A stretch of 64,000 bases of DNA from Lachnotalea glycerini (GTDB lineage Bacteria > Bacillota > Clostridia > Lachnospirales > Lachnospiraceae). Below, piece by piece: positions 46,072-53,797 of the stretch. Under the pieces are notes generated by a model. That model made no database searches, was not told the DNA's origin, and saw nothing but the letters and a program-made list of their open reading frames with translations. How positions within the stretch are numbered: the stretch's first letter is position 1; every line of letters begins with the position of its first letter. The stretch lies in NCBI RefSeq assembly GCF_003201285.1, contig NZ_QICS01000002.1:434001-498000 (forward strand). The letters are read 5' to 3'. A program made the position numbers and the translations under genes.

Positions 46072-47265
46072 GTGGAAATGAATATAGAAGAAATCGTAAA
46101 ACAAGTACTTGAAGAAATGCAAGGTACTGGCATCGCAGCAGAACCAAAGGCAGCCGGTAGTATTCCAAAGACTTCAAAAGCAGCGATGCTTACTGCATTA
46201 GAGCATTATGAGATAAAAGAATTTCCAATTCCAGAGCTTGGAGATGACGATATTTTAGTAAAAGTGGAAGGCTGTGGTGTTTGCGGTACAGATGCACATG
46301 AATTTAAAAGAGATCCATTTGGTTTGATTCCTTTGGTATTAGGACATGAAGGAACTGGAGAAATTGTGAAAATGGGTAAAAACGTGAAAAAGGACAGTGC
46401 CGGAAAATCATTGGCAATTGGGGACAAGGTTGTTACTTGTATGATTTTTAAGGATAACCCAGACATTACAATGTTTGATTTAAACAAACAAAATGTAGGC
46501 GGAGCCGATGTATATGGTCTACTGCCAGATGATGATATTCACTTGAACGGATGGTTTGCAGATTACTTGGTGGTAAGAGGAGGCTCTACCATTTTCAATG
46601 TAAGTGATTTGGATTTGGATTCCAGAATCTTAATTGAGCCATGTGCCGTTTTAATTCATGCAGTGGAAAGAGCAAAAACAACAGGAATCTTAAGATTTAA
46701 CAGCAGGGTAGTTGTTCAGGGCTGCGGTCCGATTGGTCTTATTTGTATTGCAATCTTAAAGACTATGGGTGTACACAATATCGTAGCAGTTGACGGAGAA
46801 CAAAAGAGACTGGATTTTGCAAAGGAACTTGGTGCATCTGCAACGGTTAATTTCAAAGACTATAAAGGAATTGAAGCATTAACTGATGGAGTTGAGAATG
46901 CATTCGGTGGATATCTGGCAGATTTTGCTTTCCAATGTACAGGATCACCAGTGGCGCATTCCAATATATATAAATTTATCAGAAATGGTGGCGGTCTTTG
47001 TGAATTAGGTTTCTTTATCAATGGTGGAGATGCGACCATTAATCCTCACTTTGACATCTGCTCAAAGGAAATAACAACAGTAGGTTCTTGGGTTTATACC
47101 TTAAGAGATTATGCTACAACCTTTGACTTCCTAAAAAGCGCAAAATCGATAGGACTTCCAATTGGAAAACTGATTACCCATAAGTTTCCTTTAAATCAGA
47201 TTAATGAAGCACATATTACCAACTTAAAAATGGAAGGCTTGAAAATTGCTATCGTAAATGAATAG
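46072..47265 (+). CDS. Zinc-type alcohol dehydrogenase, BMC-targeted
   Basis: A 397-residue medium-chain dehydrogenase. It has the zinc motif GCGVCGTDAHEFKR and GHEGTGE, and the NAD motif GCGPIGLICIAILK (about residues 220-233). An N-terminal helix MNIEEIVKQVLEEMQ (about 3-17) looks like an encapsulation peptide, followed by a flexible linker. It should reduce aldehydes (lactaldehyde or propionaldehyde) to alcohols and recycle NADH. This is not the iron-type FucO or PduQ seen in other BMCs. The start is GTG 46072; ATG 46078 is possible. Confidence 0.85.
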   Translation: MEMNIEEIVKQVLEEMQGTGIAAEPKAAGSIPKTSKAAMLTALEHYEIKEFPIPELGDDDILVKVEGCGVCGTDAHEFKRDPFGLIPLVLGHEGTGEIVKMGKNVKKDSAGKSLAIGDKVVTCMIFKDNPDITMFDLNKQNVGGADVYGLLPDDDIHLNGWFADYLVVRGGSTIFNVSDLDLDSRILIEPCAVLIHAVERAKTTGILRFNSRVVVQGCGPIGLICIAILKTMGVHNIVAVDGEQKRLDFAKELGASATVNFKDYKGIEALTDGVENAFGGYLADFAFQCTGSPVAHSNIYKFIRNGGGLCELGFFINGGDATINPHFDICSKEITTVGSWVYTLRDYATTFDFLKSAKSIGLPIGKLITHKFPLNQINEAHITNLKMEGLKIAIVNE

Positions 47266-47276
47266 GAGAAAAGGCT

Positions 47277-47582
47277 ATGAATGAAGCAGTTGGTTTAATA
47301 GAGGTATTTGGTTGTGTTGCCGCCTTTGTGGCGGTAGATGCGGCTTGTAAGGCAGGCAATGTGCGGATAGAGGCGTTGGATAAAAATAAGCCGGCGAATG
47401 CAGATTCATTACCAGTACCACTGGTAATGTGTGTTAAGATGAGAGGAAGCGTTTCGGATGTAAGGGCGGCAATGGATGCGGCCGAAGAAGCGGCAAACAG
47501 TGTAACTGGTGTAGTATCAAAGCATATGATAGCGGCACCTGACCAGAATACGGAAAAAATGCTAAATATTAGTGCATTATAA
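47277..47582 (+). CDS. BMC-H shell protein (single BMC domain, variant)
   Basis: A 101-residue shell protein with one BMC domain (AVGLIEVFGCVAAFVAVDAAC at the start, about 10 residues longer than PduA due to a loop NKPANADSLPVP). The hexamer forms shell facets. Its pore-loop region (residues about 37-45) differs from the GSG of the PduA-like paralogues, so permeability may differ. It lies 12 bp after the alcohol dehydrogenase gene. Confidence 0.88.
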   Translation: MNEAVGLIEVFGCVAAFVAVDAACKAGNVRIEALDKNKPANADSLPVPLVMCVKMRGSVSDVRAAMDAAEEAANSVTGVVSKHMIAAPDQNTEKMLNISAL

Positions 47583-47656
47583 AACAAGTGCGTTTTGATT
47601 AAAAATATGTTAGAATAAAAATAGTTAGTAGGTACAACCTTAAGGAGGATTAAGTT

Positions 47657-47935
47657 ATGACACAGGAAGCATTAGGTATGATAGAAACCAGAGGATTAGT
47701 AGCAGCAATTGAAGCATCTGATGCAATGGTAAAAGCAGCAGATGTTCAGTTAATCGGTACAGAAAAAATTGGTTCAGGACTTGTCAGCGTAATGGTACGT
47801 GGTGACGTAGGTGCAGTGAAAGCAGCTACAGAGGTTGGAGCACAAGCGGCTGCAAGACTTGGAGAATTAGTGGCAGTTCATGTAATCCCAAGACCACATG
47901 TTGACGTAGAAAAAATATTACCTGTAATTAAATAG
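47657..47935 (+). CDS. pduA: BMC-H shell protein, PduA/PduJ-like
   Basis: A 92-residue canonical facet protein ([20 protein letters not shown], then [20 protein letters not shown]). The GSG pore motif at about residues 37-41 forms a small polar pore typical for substrate entry. Its sequence is nearly the same as the BMC domain of the 48272 gene (residues 51-139), suggesting a duplication. AAGGAGG precedes the ATG. Probably the most abundant shell component. Confidence 0.93.
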   Translation: MTQEALGMIETRGLVAAIEASDAMVKAADVQLIGTEKIGSGLVSVMVRGDVGAVKAATEVGAQAAARLGELVAVHVIPRPHVDVEKILPVIK

Positions 47936-47944
47936 GGTTCGTTT

Positions 47945-48238
47945 ATGAAATCGTTAGGGTTAATTGAATTACCTAATTTCACAGATGCAATTCAGGCATT
48001 GGATGTAATGCTTAAGACAGCAGATGTCAAATTTCTTACTTGGGAAAAGAAATTAGGAGGCAGACTGGTAACTGTTATTGTTCAAGGCGATGTATCTGCG
48101 GTAACTGAGGCAGTGGAAAGCGCAAAAAAAAGTGCAGTAGGAAATATTGTTGCGTCAGCAATCATTGCAAATCCGCATGATGAAACGAAGAAGCTTGTGG
48201 ATGCAAGTGCCAAAAAGTATAAGAATGCCCTTGAATAA
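47945..48238 (+). CDS. BMC-H shell protein, PduK-like or divergent
   Basis: A 97-residue BMC-domain protein (SLGLIELPNFTDAIQALDVML, then WEKKLGGRLVTVIVQGDVSAV). The pore loop LGGR differs from GSG. It has a lysine-rich C-terminal tail (ASAKKYKNALE). Minor facet component, perhaps interacting with core enzymes. The ATG has only a weak upstream site (GGGTT), so translation may be coupled to the previous gene, 9 bp away. Confidence 0.85.
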   Translation: MKSLGLIELPNFTDAIQALDVMLKTADVKFLTWEKKLGGRLVTVIVQGDVSAVTEAVESAKKSAVGNIVASAIIANPHDETKKLVDASAKKYKNALE

Positions 48239-48271
48239 CAAATACAGGTAATTCAGAATGAGGTATTAGAT

Positions 48272-48691
48272 ATGACCGAAGAATTAAAGAACAAAACAAA
48301 TTATATAGCAATGCAAAAAGAAATAGATAAAAATAAAAAAAAGGTATCAAGTAAAAGTGTTTCCAAAACACAGCCAGTAAAGGAACAAGTAATCATTAAG
48401 GAGGAAAAAAGGATGGAACTTCAAGCATTAGGAATGATAGAAACAAGAGGTTTGGTTGCTTCAATTGAGGCAGCAGATGCTATGTTAAAAGCAGCAAATG
48501 TAGTTTTAGTGGGAACAGAGAAGATAGGCTCAGGACTTGTAAGTGTAATGGTACGAGGCGATGTTGGAGCAGTAAAAGCAGCAGTAGAAGCCGGTTCAGC
48601 AACAGCAGCAAAATTAGGCGAGGTAATTGCAGTTCATGTTATTCCAAGACCACATAGTGACGTAGAAAAAATTCTTCCACAGGTAAAATAA
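48272..48691 (+). CDS. BMC-H shell protein with possible Lys-rich N-terminal extension
   Basis: A PduA-like BMC domain (residues 48-139) preceded in frame by a 47-residue lysine/serine-rich tail. Two starts are possible. ATG 48272 has GAGGT 7 bases upstream; ATG 48413 has AAGGAGG upstream and gives a standard 92-residue PduA. Both forms may be made, which would give a minor tailed variant. The tail may anchor cargo or neighbours. It is very similar to the 47657 protein. Confidence 0.85.
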   Translation: MTEELKNKTNYIAMQKEIDKNKKKVSSKSVSKTQPVKEQVIIKEEKRMELQALGMIETRGLVASIEAADAMLKAANVVLVGTEKIGSGLVSVMVRGDVGAVKAAVEAGSATAAKLGEVIAVHVIPRPHSDVEKILPQVK

Positions 48692-48704
48692 GAATAATGT
48701 AAAA

Positions 48705-48745
48705 TTCTGACGTGCCTGATTTATATATGTTGGGCACAGTCAGAA
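48705..48745 (+). repeat. Intercistronic stem-loop ahead of pduL
   Basis: TTCTGAC (48705-48711) pairs with GTCAGAA (48739-48745), and TGCC with GGCA inside. No T run follows, so it resembles the hairpin after the aldolase gene. Confidence 0.5.
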
Positions 48746-48796
48746 GCTTTATGACTACCATTATGTGCGTACAGACCCGCACCGTTGGAGGTACAC

Positions 48797-49438
48797 ATGC
48801 AGGAACAATTAGTTCAAGAAATAACCAGGCTGGTTATTGCACAGCTTGACAATACAAAGGTTATAGAATCAGAATATATGGTTCCTATTGGTATATCAGC
48901 ACGTCACGTGCATTTGACCAGGGAACATATTGATATTTTATTTGGTAAAGATTATCAGTTAAATAAAAAAAAGGTATTAATGGGAGGCCAATATGCGGCA
49001 CAGGAATGTGTCACCTTGGTCGGAACAAAGCTTAGAGCAATAGAGAATGTTAGAATATTAGGACCCGAAAGAAAAGTTTCACAGGTTGAAGTGTCCCAAA
49101 CAGATGCCATTCGTTTGGGAATCAAAGCACCAATCAGGGAATCGGGCAATATAAAAGGCTCAGCACCAATCGCAATGGTTGGTCCGTTGGGGGCTGTTTA
49201 TTTGGATGAAGGATGTATTGTTGCAAAACGTCACATTCATATGTCACCAGAAGATGCGAAACAGTTTGGTGTGGTTGACAATCAGATTGTTAATGTTAAA
49301 GTTGGCAATGGCAGAGGGGGCATTTTTGAAGGTGTTCAAATTAGAGTAGATCAATCATTTACATTGGAGATGCATATTGACACAGATGAAGCAAATGGTT
49401 TAGGTGTAGGTAAAGAGGGGAGAATCCTGATTAAGTAA
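48797..49438 (+). CDS. pduL: Phosphotransacylase PduL, BMC-targeted
   Basis: A 213-residue enzyme that swaps CoA for phosphate on the acyl group. The conserved His-x-His motifs are in ISARHVHLT (His37, His39) and KRHIHMSPEDA (about residues 141-151), which bind zinc. The N-terminal amphipathic helix (QEQLVQEITRLVIAQL) is an encapsulation peptide. ATG 48797 was chosen because GGAGGT lies at 48787-48792, inside the longer frame from 48785. It returns CoA inside the shell and yields acyl-phosphate for ATP. Confidence 0.93.
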   Translation: MQEQLVQEITRLVIAQLDNTKVIESEYMVPIGISARHVHLTREHIDILFGKDYQLNKKKVLMGGQYAAQECVTLVGTKLRAIENVRILGPERKVSQVEVSQTDAIRLGIKAPIRESGNIKGSAPIAMVGPLGAVYLDEGCIVAKRHIHMSPEDAKQFGVVDNQIVNVKVGNGRGGIFEGVQIRVDQSFTLEMHIDTDEANGLGVGKEGRILIK

Positions 49439-49452
49439 TTTAGGAGGTATTT

Positions 49453-49728
49453 ATGATTATAGGGAAGGTAGTTGGTACAGTAATTTGTACCAGAAAAAAT
49501 AGTAATCTGGTAGGAAGTAAATTCTTAATAGTTGATCCAATGGAGAAAATGAACGCAAATAGCAGAATCGTAGCAGTGGATAATGTAGGAGCCGGTATAC
49601 ATGATATTGTGTTGGTTGCTATGGGAAGTTCTGCTAGAATAGGTTGTGAGGATTTAAATGCACCTGTTGATGCGTGTGTAGTCGGCATCGTGGATGATCC
49701 GCAAAAAATTGTAATAGTAGAAGAATAA
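49453..49728 (+). CDS. BMC vertex protein, EutN/CcmL family (BMC-P)
   Basis: A 91-residue pentamer-forming protein that caps shell vertices. It begins MIIGKVVGTVICTRKNSNLV and contains KFLIVDPM and AVDNVGAGIHDIVLVAMGSSAR, the family core. AGGAGG lies upstream. A closed shell needs a vertex protein, so its presence together with facet genes supports an intact compartment. Confidence 0.92.
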   Translation: MIIGKVVGTVICTRKNSNLVGSKFLIVDPMEKMNANSRIVAVDNVGAGIHDIVLVAMGSSARIGCEDLNAPVDACVVGIVDDPQKIVIVEE

Positions 49729-49786
49729 GTAACGAATTGGTCAGCCGACCATAAAGCTACGAAAGGATAAGGTTTAGGTGAGCTGA

Positions 49787-51115
49787 ATGGATATGTTAGA
49801 AATGAAGAAGGCTTTATTCGAGGGTGGCATTGTAGGAGCTGGTGGAGCAGGATTTCCTACTTATGCAAAGCTTTCGGATCAGGCAGAGACGATTATATTA
49901 AACTGTGCTGAATGCGAACCTTTAATTAAGGTTGACAGACAGTTGATGATTGACTACGTCGATGAAGTACTTTTTGGCATGCAGATGCTGGTAGATACAT
50001 TAGGAGCCAAAGAAGGAATTATTGCCATTAAGAAGTCGTATGTCACTTCCATACAGGCAGTTAATAGCCGTATTGCTAATTATAAAAGTTTAAAGCTTCA
50101 TATTCTGCCTGATATTTACCCGGCAGGTGATGAAGTTATTTTGATATATGAGACAACGAAAAAGGTAGTGCCGCAAGGTAAGATTCCTATTTTAGTTGGC
50201 TGTGTGGTAGTGAACGTTGAAACAGTCCTTAATATCTATAGAAAAATTACAAAGGATGAAAATGTTACAACAAAATTTATTACGGTTGCAGGATTGGTTA
50301 AAAATCCAATTACGGTAGAAGTACCAGTTGGTATTATGGTGAAGGATTTAATTGACCTGGCAGGTGGTTTTACAACAGAAGATTATGTTATGATTATGGG
50401 CGGACCAATGACGGGTAAAATATGTTCTGCACCTGACATAGTGACTAAAACGACAAAGGCTATTTTAGTATTACCACCTACATGTCCACCAATCACAATG
50501 AGAAAGAGTACTACCAGAAACAACTTACGAGCTGCAATGTCAGCCTGTTCACAGTGTTCCATGTGTACAAGCCTATGTCCAAGAAATTTACTCGGTTCAG
50601 CAATTAAACCACATGAATTTATGCGGGCAATCGCTAATGGAATTACATATAATGTAGAACCTTTTATTAATTCTTTCTTTTGCGTATCCTGTGGACTTTG
50701 TGAAATGTATTCTTGTCATCAAGGGTTATCGCCTCGAAGACTACTGGATGAATATAAGAACGGACTCAGGGCAAAGGGAGTAAAGCCACCGGATAAACCC
50801 AATAAACCAACTAATGAACTAAGAGAGGAACGTAAGGTTCCTGAACATAGACTCATAAATCGCTTGGGATTAGCAAAATTTGATCTTGCAGCACCTATGG
50901 CTAAGTGTGAAATGAATATCAAGGAAGTAAAATTATTACTTCGTCAGTGTATAGGAGCACCATGCAGTGCGAGTGTTAAAGTAGGAGATAAAGTGTCTCA
51001 GGGTCAGGTGGTAGGAAAACCGCCCGAAGGAGCTTTGGGTGTTATATTACACGCAAGCTTGACTGGTACTGTAACAGCAGTGAATGACAGTTTTATCACT
51101 ATAAGTAAACAATAG
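49787..51115 (+). CDS. pduS: PduS/RnfC-like iron-sulfur flavoprotein
   Basis: A 442-residue RnfC-family electron carrier. The N-terminal glycine-rich GGAGFPTYAKL (about residues 20-30) is the NADH/flavin-binding motif. Two [4Fe-4S] clusters are coordinated by CSQCSMCTSLCP (about residues 252-263) and CVSCGLCEMYSC (about 297-308). A C-terminal barrel-sandwich domain follows. In Pdu compartments it supports cobalamin reduction; here, without a B12 enzyme in the window, it may move electrons across the shell to reoxidise NADH. The start ATG 49787 has only a weak upstream site. Confidence 0.9.
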   Translation: MDMLEMKKALFEGGIVGAGGAGFPTYAKLSDQAETIILNCAECEPLIKVDRQLMIDYVDEVLFGMQMLVDTLGAKEGIIAIKKSYVTSIQAVNSRIANYKSLKLHILPDIYPAGDEVILIYETTKKVVPQGKIPILVGCVVVNVETVLNIYRKITKDENVTTKFITVAGLVKNPITVEVPVGIMVKDLIDLAGGFTTEDYVMIMGGPMTGKICSAPDIVTKTTKAILVLPPTCPPITMRKSTTRNNLRAAMSACSQCSMCTSLCPRNLLGSAIKPHEFMRAIANGITYNVEPFINSFFCVSCGLCEMYSCHQGLSPRRLLDEYKNGLRAKGVKPPDKPNKPTNELREERKVPEHRLINRLGLAKFDLAAPMAKCEMNIKEVKLLLRQCIGAPCSASVKVGDKVSQGQVVGKPPEGALGVILHASLTGTVTAVNDSFITISKQ

Positions 51116-51179
51116 TAAACTGAGGTAACATTCAGTACCCACTGATAAAATATTTCAGTCATAATGGAGATGAGTAAAG

Positions 51180-51728
51180 ATGAATAAGGCAATTGGAATG
51201 GTAGAATATAAAACGGTTTCCACAGGTATTAAGGCAGCTGACCGGATTGTGAAAACAGCAGAGGTTGAGTTAATTCAGGCTCAGACAGTATGTCCGGGTA
51301 AATTTATAATATTATTCAGCGGTGATTTAAGTGCAGTTCGAGTGGCAGTCGATGCGGTACAAAAAGAGTATCCGGAGAGTTTAATCGACAGCTTTGTGCT
51401 TGGTAATCCTCATGAGTCTATTTTCAAGGCACTTACCTGTACCTCGGAGATAGAAGAGGTATCTGCACTTGGAGTGATTGAAACCTTTACAGGTGCATCG
51501 GCTATAGTCGCTGCGGATCATGCAGCTAAGACAGCACAGGTTGATATATTTGAGATTCGTGTATGCAGAGGTATGTGTGGAAAATCTTATGTACTTCTGA
51601 CAGGGAGCGTTGCATCGGTAACAGAAGCAGTAGAGTCTTCTGTTGCTTTAATCAGAGAAGAAGGAATGATTCTTGATTTTGCAATTATTCCAAGTCCATC
51701 AAAAGATTTTGTAAAAACTTTAATATAG
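51180..51728 (+). CDS. pduT: BMC-T shell protein, PduT-like (tandem BMC domains)
   Basis: A 182-residue trimer-forming protein with two BMC domains (about residues 1-90 and 93-182). Cys38 in QTVCPGK matches the position where PduT binds a [4Fe-4S] cluster in its central pore. With PduS next door it could form an electron conduit through the shell. It is the last gene of the BMC operon, followed by a strong terminator. Confidence 0.9.
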   Translation: MNKAIGMVEYKTVSTGIKAADRIVKTAEVELIQAQTVCPGKFIILFSGDLSAVRVAVDAVQKEYPESLIDSFVLGNPHESIFKALTCTSEIEEVSALGVIETFTGASAIVAADHAAKTAQVDIFEIRVCRGMCGKSYVLLTGSVASVTEAVESSVALIREEGMILDFAIIPSPSKDFVKTLI

Positions 51729-51767
51729 AAAAAATTATCAAAATATGGTATAATATAGTTTGCGAAT

Positions 51768-51805
51768 AAAAAGCGATAAGAATCAACATTCTTTATCGCC
51801 TTTTT
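51768..51805 (+). terminator. Terminator of the BMC operon
   Basis: AAAAAGCGATAAGAAT pairs with ATTCTTTATCGCCTTTTT, with near-perfect complementarity and a T run. Confidence 0.9.
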
Positions 51806-51854
51806 GTTATAATTGAAAATGATGTATTTTGTTAACTGAAAGGGAGTGTAAAAT

Positions 51855-52757
51855 TTGATTATTAAGAAACGTTATGTGGAGGAAAATGAATCGGGGGCAT
51901 ATTTTACTGCTTATTTATTAGAGGATTCTAAGGAACTACTTCCGGGTAAGAAACGCCCGGTGGTTGTAATTGCTCCGGGAGGGGGATATTTATTTACATC
52001 GGATCGAGAGGCAGAGCCAATTGCTATGAAATTTTTATCACTTGGTTATCATGCAGTTATTCTTCGATATACAACGGGTAATATTGAGGAAGGGAGAATA
52101 GGAGTGGGCAAGCAGGCATTGAAGGAGCTTGCACAAACCATATACTATTTAAGACAGAAATCTGATTTATGGTATCTGGATAAGGACAAAATTGCAGTTT
52201 GTGGATTTTCAGCAGGAGCTCACTTGGCAGCCAATTTAGGGGTGCATTGGAACAATAAAGAATTAATAGATTCTTTAAAAACAAAAGAGAAAAGAGCAGA
52301 AGATATTAAACCGAATGCGTTGATTTTAGGCTATCCTCTTTTAGATTATGAAGTAATGTTACATAAAGCAAAGCTGGAAGCAGAAAATGAAGAACTAAAG
52401 GGTAACTTTGAATTTATAAAAATTGCCAATAAGGCTTTGACAGGAACAGTTGATCTAACAGAGGATATTATTAAGGAATATAGTCCCAAATTTTGGGTGT
52501 CCAAGCATACACCACCAACTTTTTTGTGGCATACAGCTACGGACAACCTCGTTTTTGCAGAGAATTCTTTAAACTTTGCATTGGAATTGGCCAAACACAA
52601 GGTACCATATGAGCTTCATGTATTTCAGAATGGAGGGCACGGCTTAGCACTTGCAAATGAAATAACGGCTAATTCGAAAGAACAAATAAATGAGGATTGT
52701 GAAGTTTGGTTTGATTTAGCTGCTAATTGGCTAAAGAAACACATTCCGTTGTCATAA
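51855..52757 (+). CDS. Alpha/beta hydrolase (BD-FAE/esterase-like)
   Basis: A 300-residue cytoplasmic alpha/beta-hydrolase. The oxyanion-hole motif APGGGYLFTS (about residues 40-49), nucleophile motif GFSAGAH (about residue 118), an Asp in WHTATDNLV and a His in NGGHGLAL make a full triad. Relatives include acetyl-esterases and feruloyl esterases of the BD-FAE type. Substrate unknown; deacetylating plant sugars is a possible role in this setting. The start is TTG 51855 with AAGGGAG upstream. Confidence 0.82.
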   Translation: MIIKKRYVEENESGAYFTAYLLEDSKELLPGKKRPVVVIAPGGGYLFTSDREAEPIAMKFLSLGYHAVILRYTTGNIEEGRIGVGKQALKELAQTIYYLRQKSDLWYLDKDKIAVCGFSAGAHLAANLGVHWNNKELIDSLKTKEKRAEDIKPNALILGYPLLDYEVMLHKAKLEAENEELKGNFEFIKIANKALTGTVDLTEDIIKEYSPKFWVSKHTPPTFLWHTATDNLVFAENSLNFALELAKHKVPYELHVFQNGGHGLALANEITANSKEQINEDCEVWFDLAANWLKKHIPLS

Positions 52758-52768
52758 TAGAAAATATT

Positions 52769-52816
52769 GCAGTATGATAAAACACTTAAAGTATCAATTT
52801 ATCATGCTGCTTTTAT
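52769..52816 (+). terminator. Terminator after the hydrolase gene
   Basis: GCAGTATGATAAA pairs with TTTATCATGCTGC (one wobble) and is followed by TTTTATTT. Confidence 0.85.
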
Positions 52817-52866
52817 TTAGCTTATCAATTATTATAATTAGTATGTAGTTTTAATTTTATATATTG

Positions 52867-52883
52867 TTGTTTTGTATTGTTTT
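52867..52883. promoter_or_regulatory. Candidate DeoR operator (TTGTTTT direct repeat), deoR side
   Basis: TTGTTTT-GTA-TTGTTTT repeats the arrangement found at 43534-43550 before the BMC operon. An ACAACAAACAAACA tract (52908-52921) overlaps the promoter, resembling the tract ahead of the aldolase gene. Confidence 0.45.
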
Positions 52884-52906
52884 TGATAAAAAATATACAA
52901 AAATAC

Positions 52907-52935
52907 TACAACAAACAAACATATTGTGGTATAAT
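52907..52935 (+). promoter_or_regulatory. Promoter of deoR-rhaB
   Basis: TATAAT at 52930-52935 has an extended -10 (TGG), with a weak -35 (TACAAC, 52907-52912) 17 bp upstream that overlaps the candidate operator tract. Confidence 0.55.
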
Positions 52936-53017
52936 ACTAAAAAGTAATGTAATGATCGTATTAGTAAGTAGCAAATCGGACTGTGAATATCCGTTTTGCT
53001 GAATTGGAGGTGAATGA

Positions 53018-53779
53018 ATGTTAGCAATAGAAAGAAAGAATGAAATTCTTGCTATTTTGCAGAAAGAACAAAGGGTGTTAGTAGCAGAGTTAAGTCAAAA
53101 ATACAATGTAACAGAAGAAACGATTCGTCGTGATTTAGAAAAGCTAGAGAAAGAGGGTTTTGTTAAAAAGACCTATGGAGGAGCAGTTTTAAACAGTAAT
53201 ACAAATCTGGATCTTCCTTTAAGAATAAGAGAGAAAACGAATAAAAAGGAAAAGCAGATAATTGCTAAAATAGTTGCTGAGCTAATAGAAGAAGGGGAAA
53301 CAATTATGCTTGATTCTTCTTCAACCTCATTAATGGTTGCGAAAAATTTGAAACAAATAAGGAAACTAACTGTAATTACAAATTCTGTAGAAGTACTGAT
53401 TGAATTTGCAGGAAACAAAGGAATTAATGTAATTTCAACAGGAGGTATGCTTCGTGAGTCTTCTCTATCGTTAGTAGGAAAAACAGCAGAACGGACTTTG
53501 ATGAATTTTAATGTGGATAAGGCTGTTATTTCTTGTAAAGGTATTGATTTGGACAAAGGTATTACAGAGTCAAACGAGAGTGAGGCAGAAATAAAAAGTA
53601 TTATGAGAAAATGCGCCAAAACTACTATTTTGGCAATTGATAATAGTAAATTTGATAATATATCATTTATTAAGGTGGGTGATTTAAATAAAAATGATAT
53701 TGTAATCACAGATAAGATGTTGCAAGACAAATGGAATCAATATTTTGAAGAGAGAGAAATTAAAGTAATTGCAGAATAA
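53018..53779 (+). CDS. DeoR-family transcriptional regulator
   Basis: A 253-residue repressor. The N-terminal winged helix (VAELSQKYNVTEETIRRDLE, about residues 22-41) is followed by a DeoR sugar-phosphate-sensing domain (MLDSSSTSLMVAKNL, KAVISCKGIDLDKGITESNE). Members sense sugar phosphates such as rhamnulose-1-phosphate or fuculose-1-phosphate. It is co-transcribed with rhamnulokinase 18 bp downstream. Shared TTGTTTT repeats suggest it controls both its own unit and the BMC operon. Confidence 0.9.
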   Translation: MLAIERKNEILAILQKEQRVLVAELSQKYNVTEETIRRDLEKLEKEGFVKKTYGGAVLNSNTNLDLPLRIREKTNKKEKQIIAKIVAELIEEGETIMLDSSSTSLMVAKNLKQIRKLTVITNSVEVLIEFAGNKGINVISTGGMLRESSLSLVGKTAERTLMNFNVDKAVISCKGIDLDKGITESNESEAEIKSIMRKCAKTTILAIDNSKFDNISFIKVGDLNKNDIVITDKMLQDKWNQYFEEREIKVIAE

Positions 53780-53797
53780 TTTAAAAGGAGAAGATGT

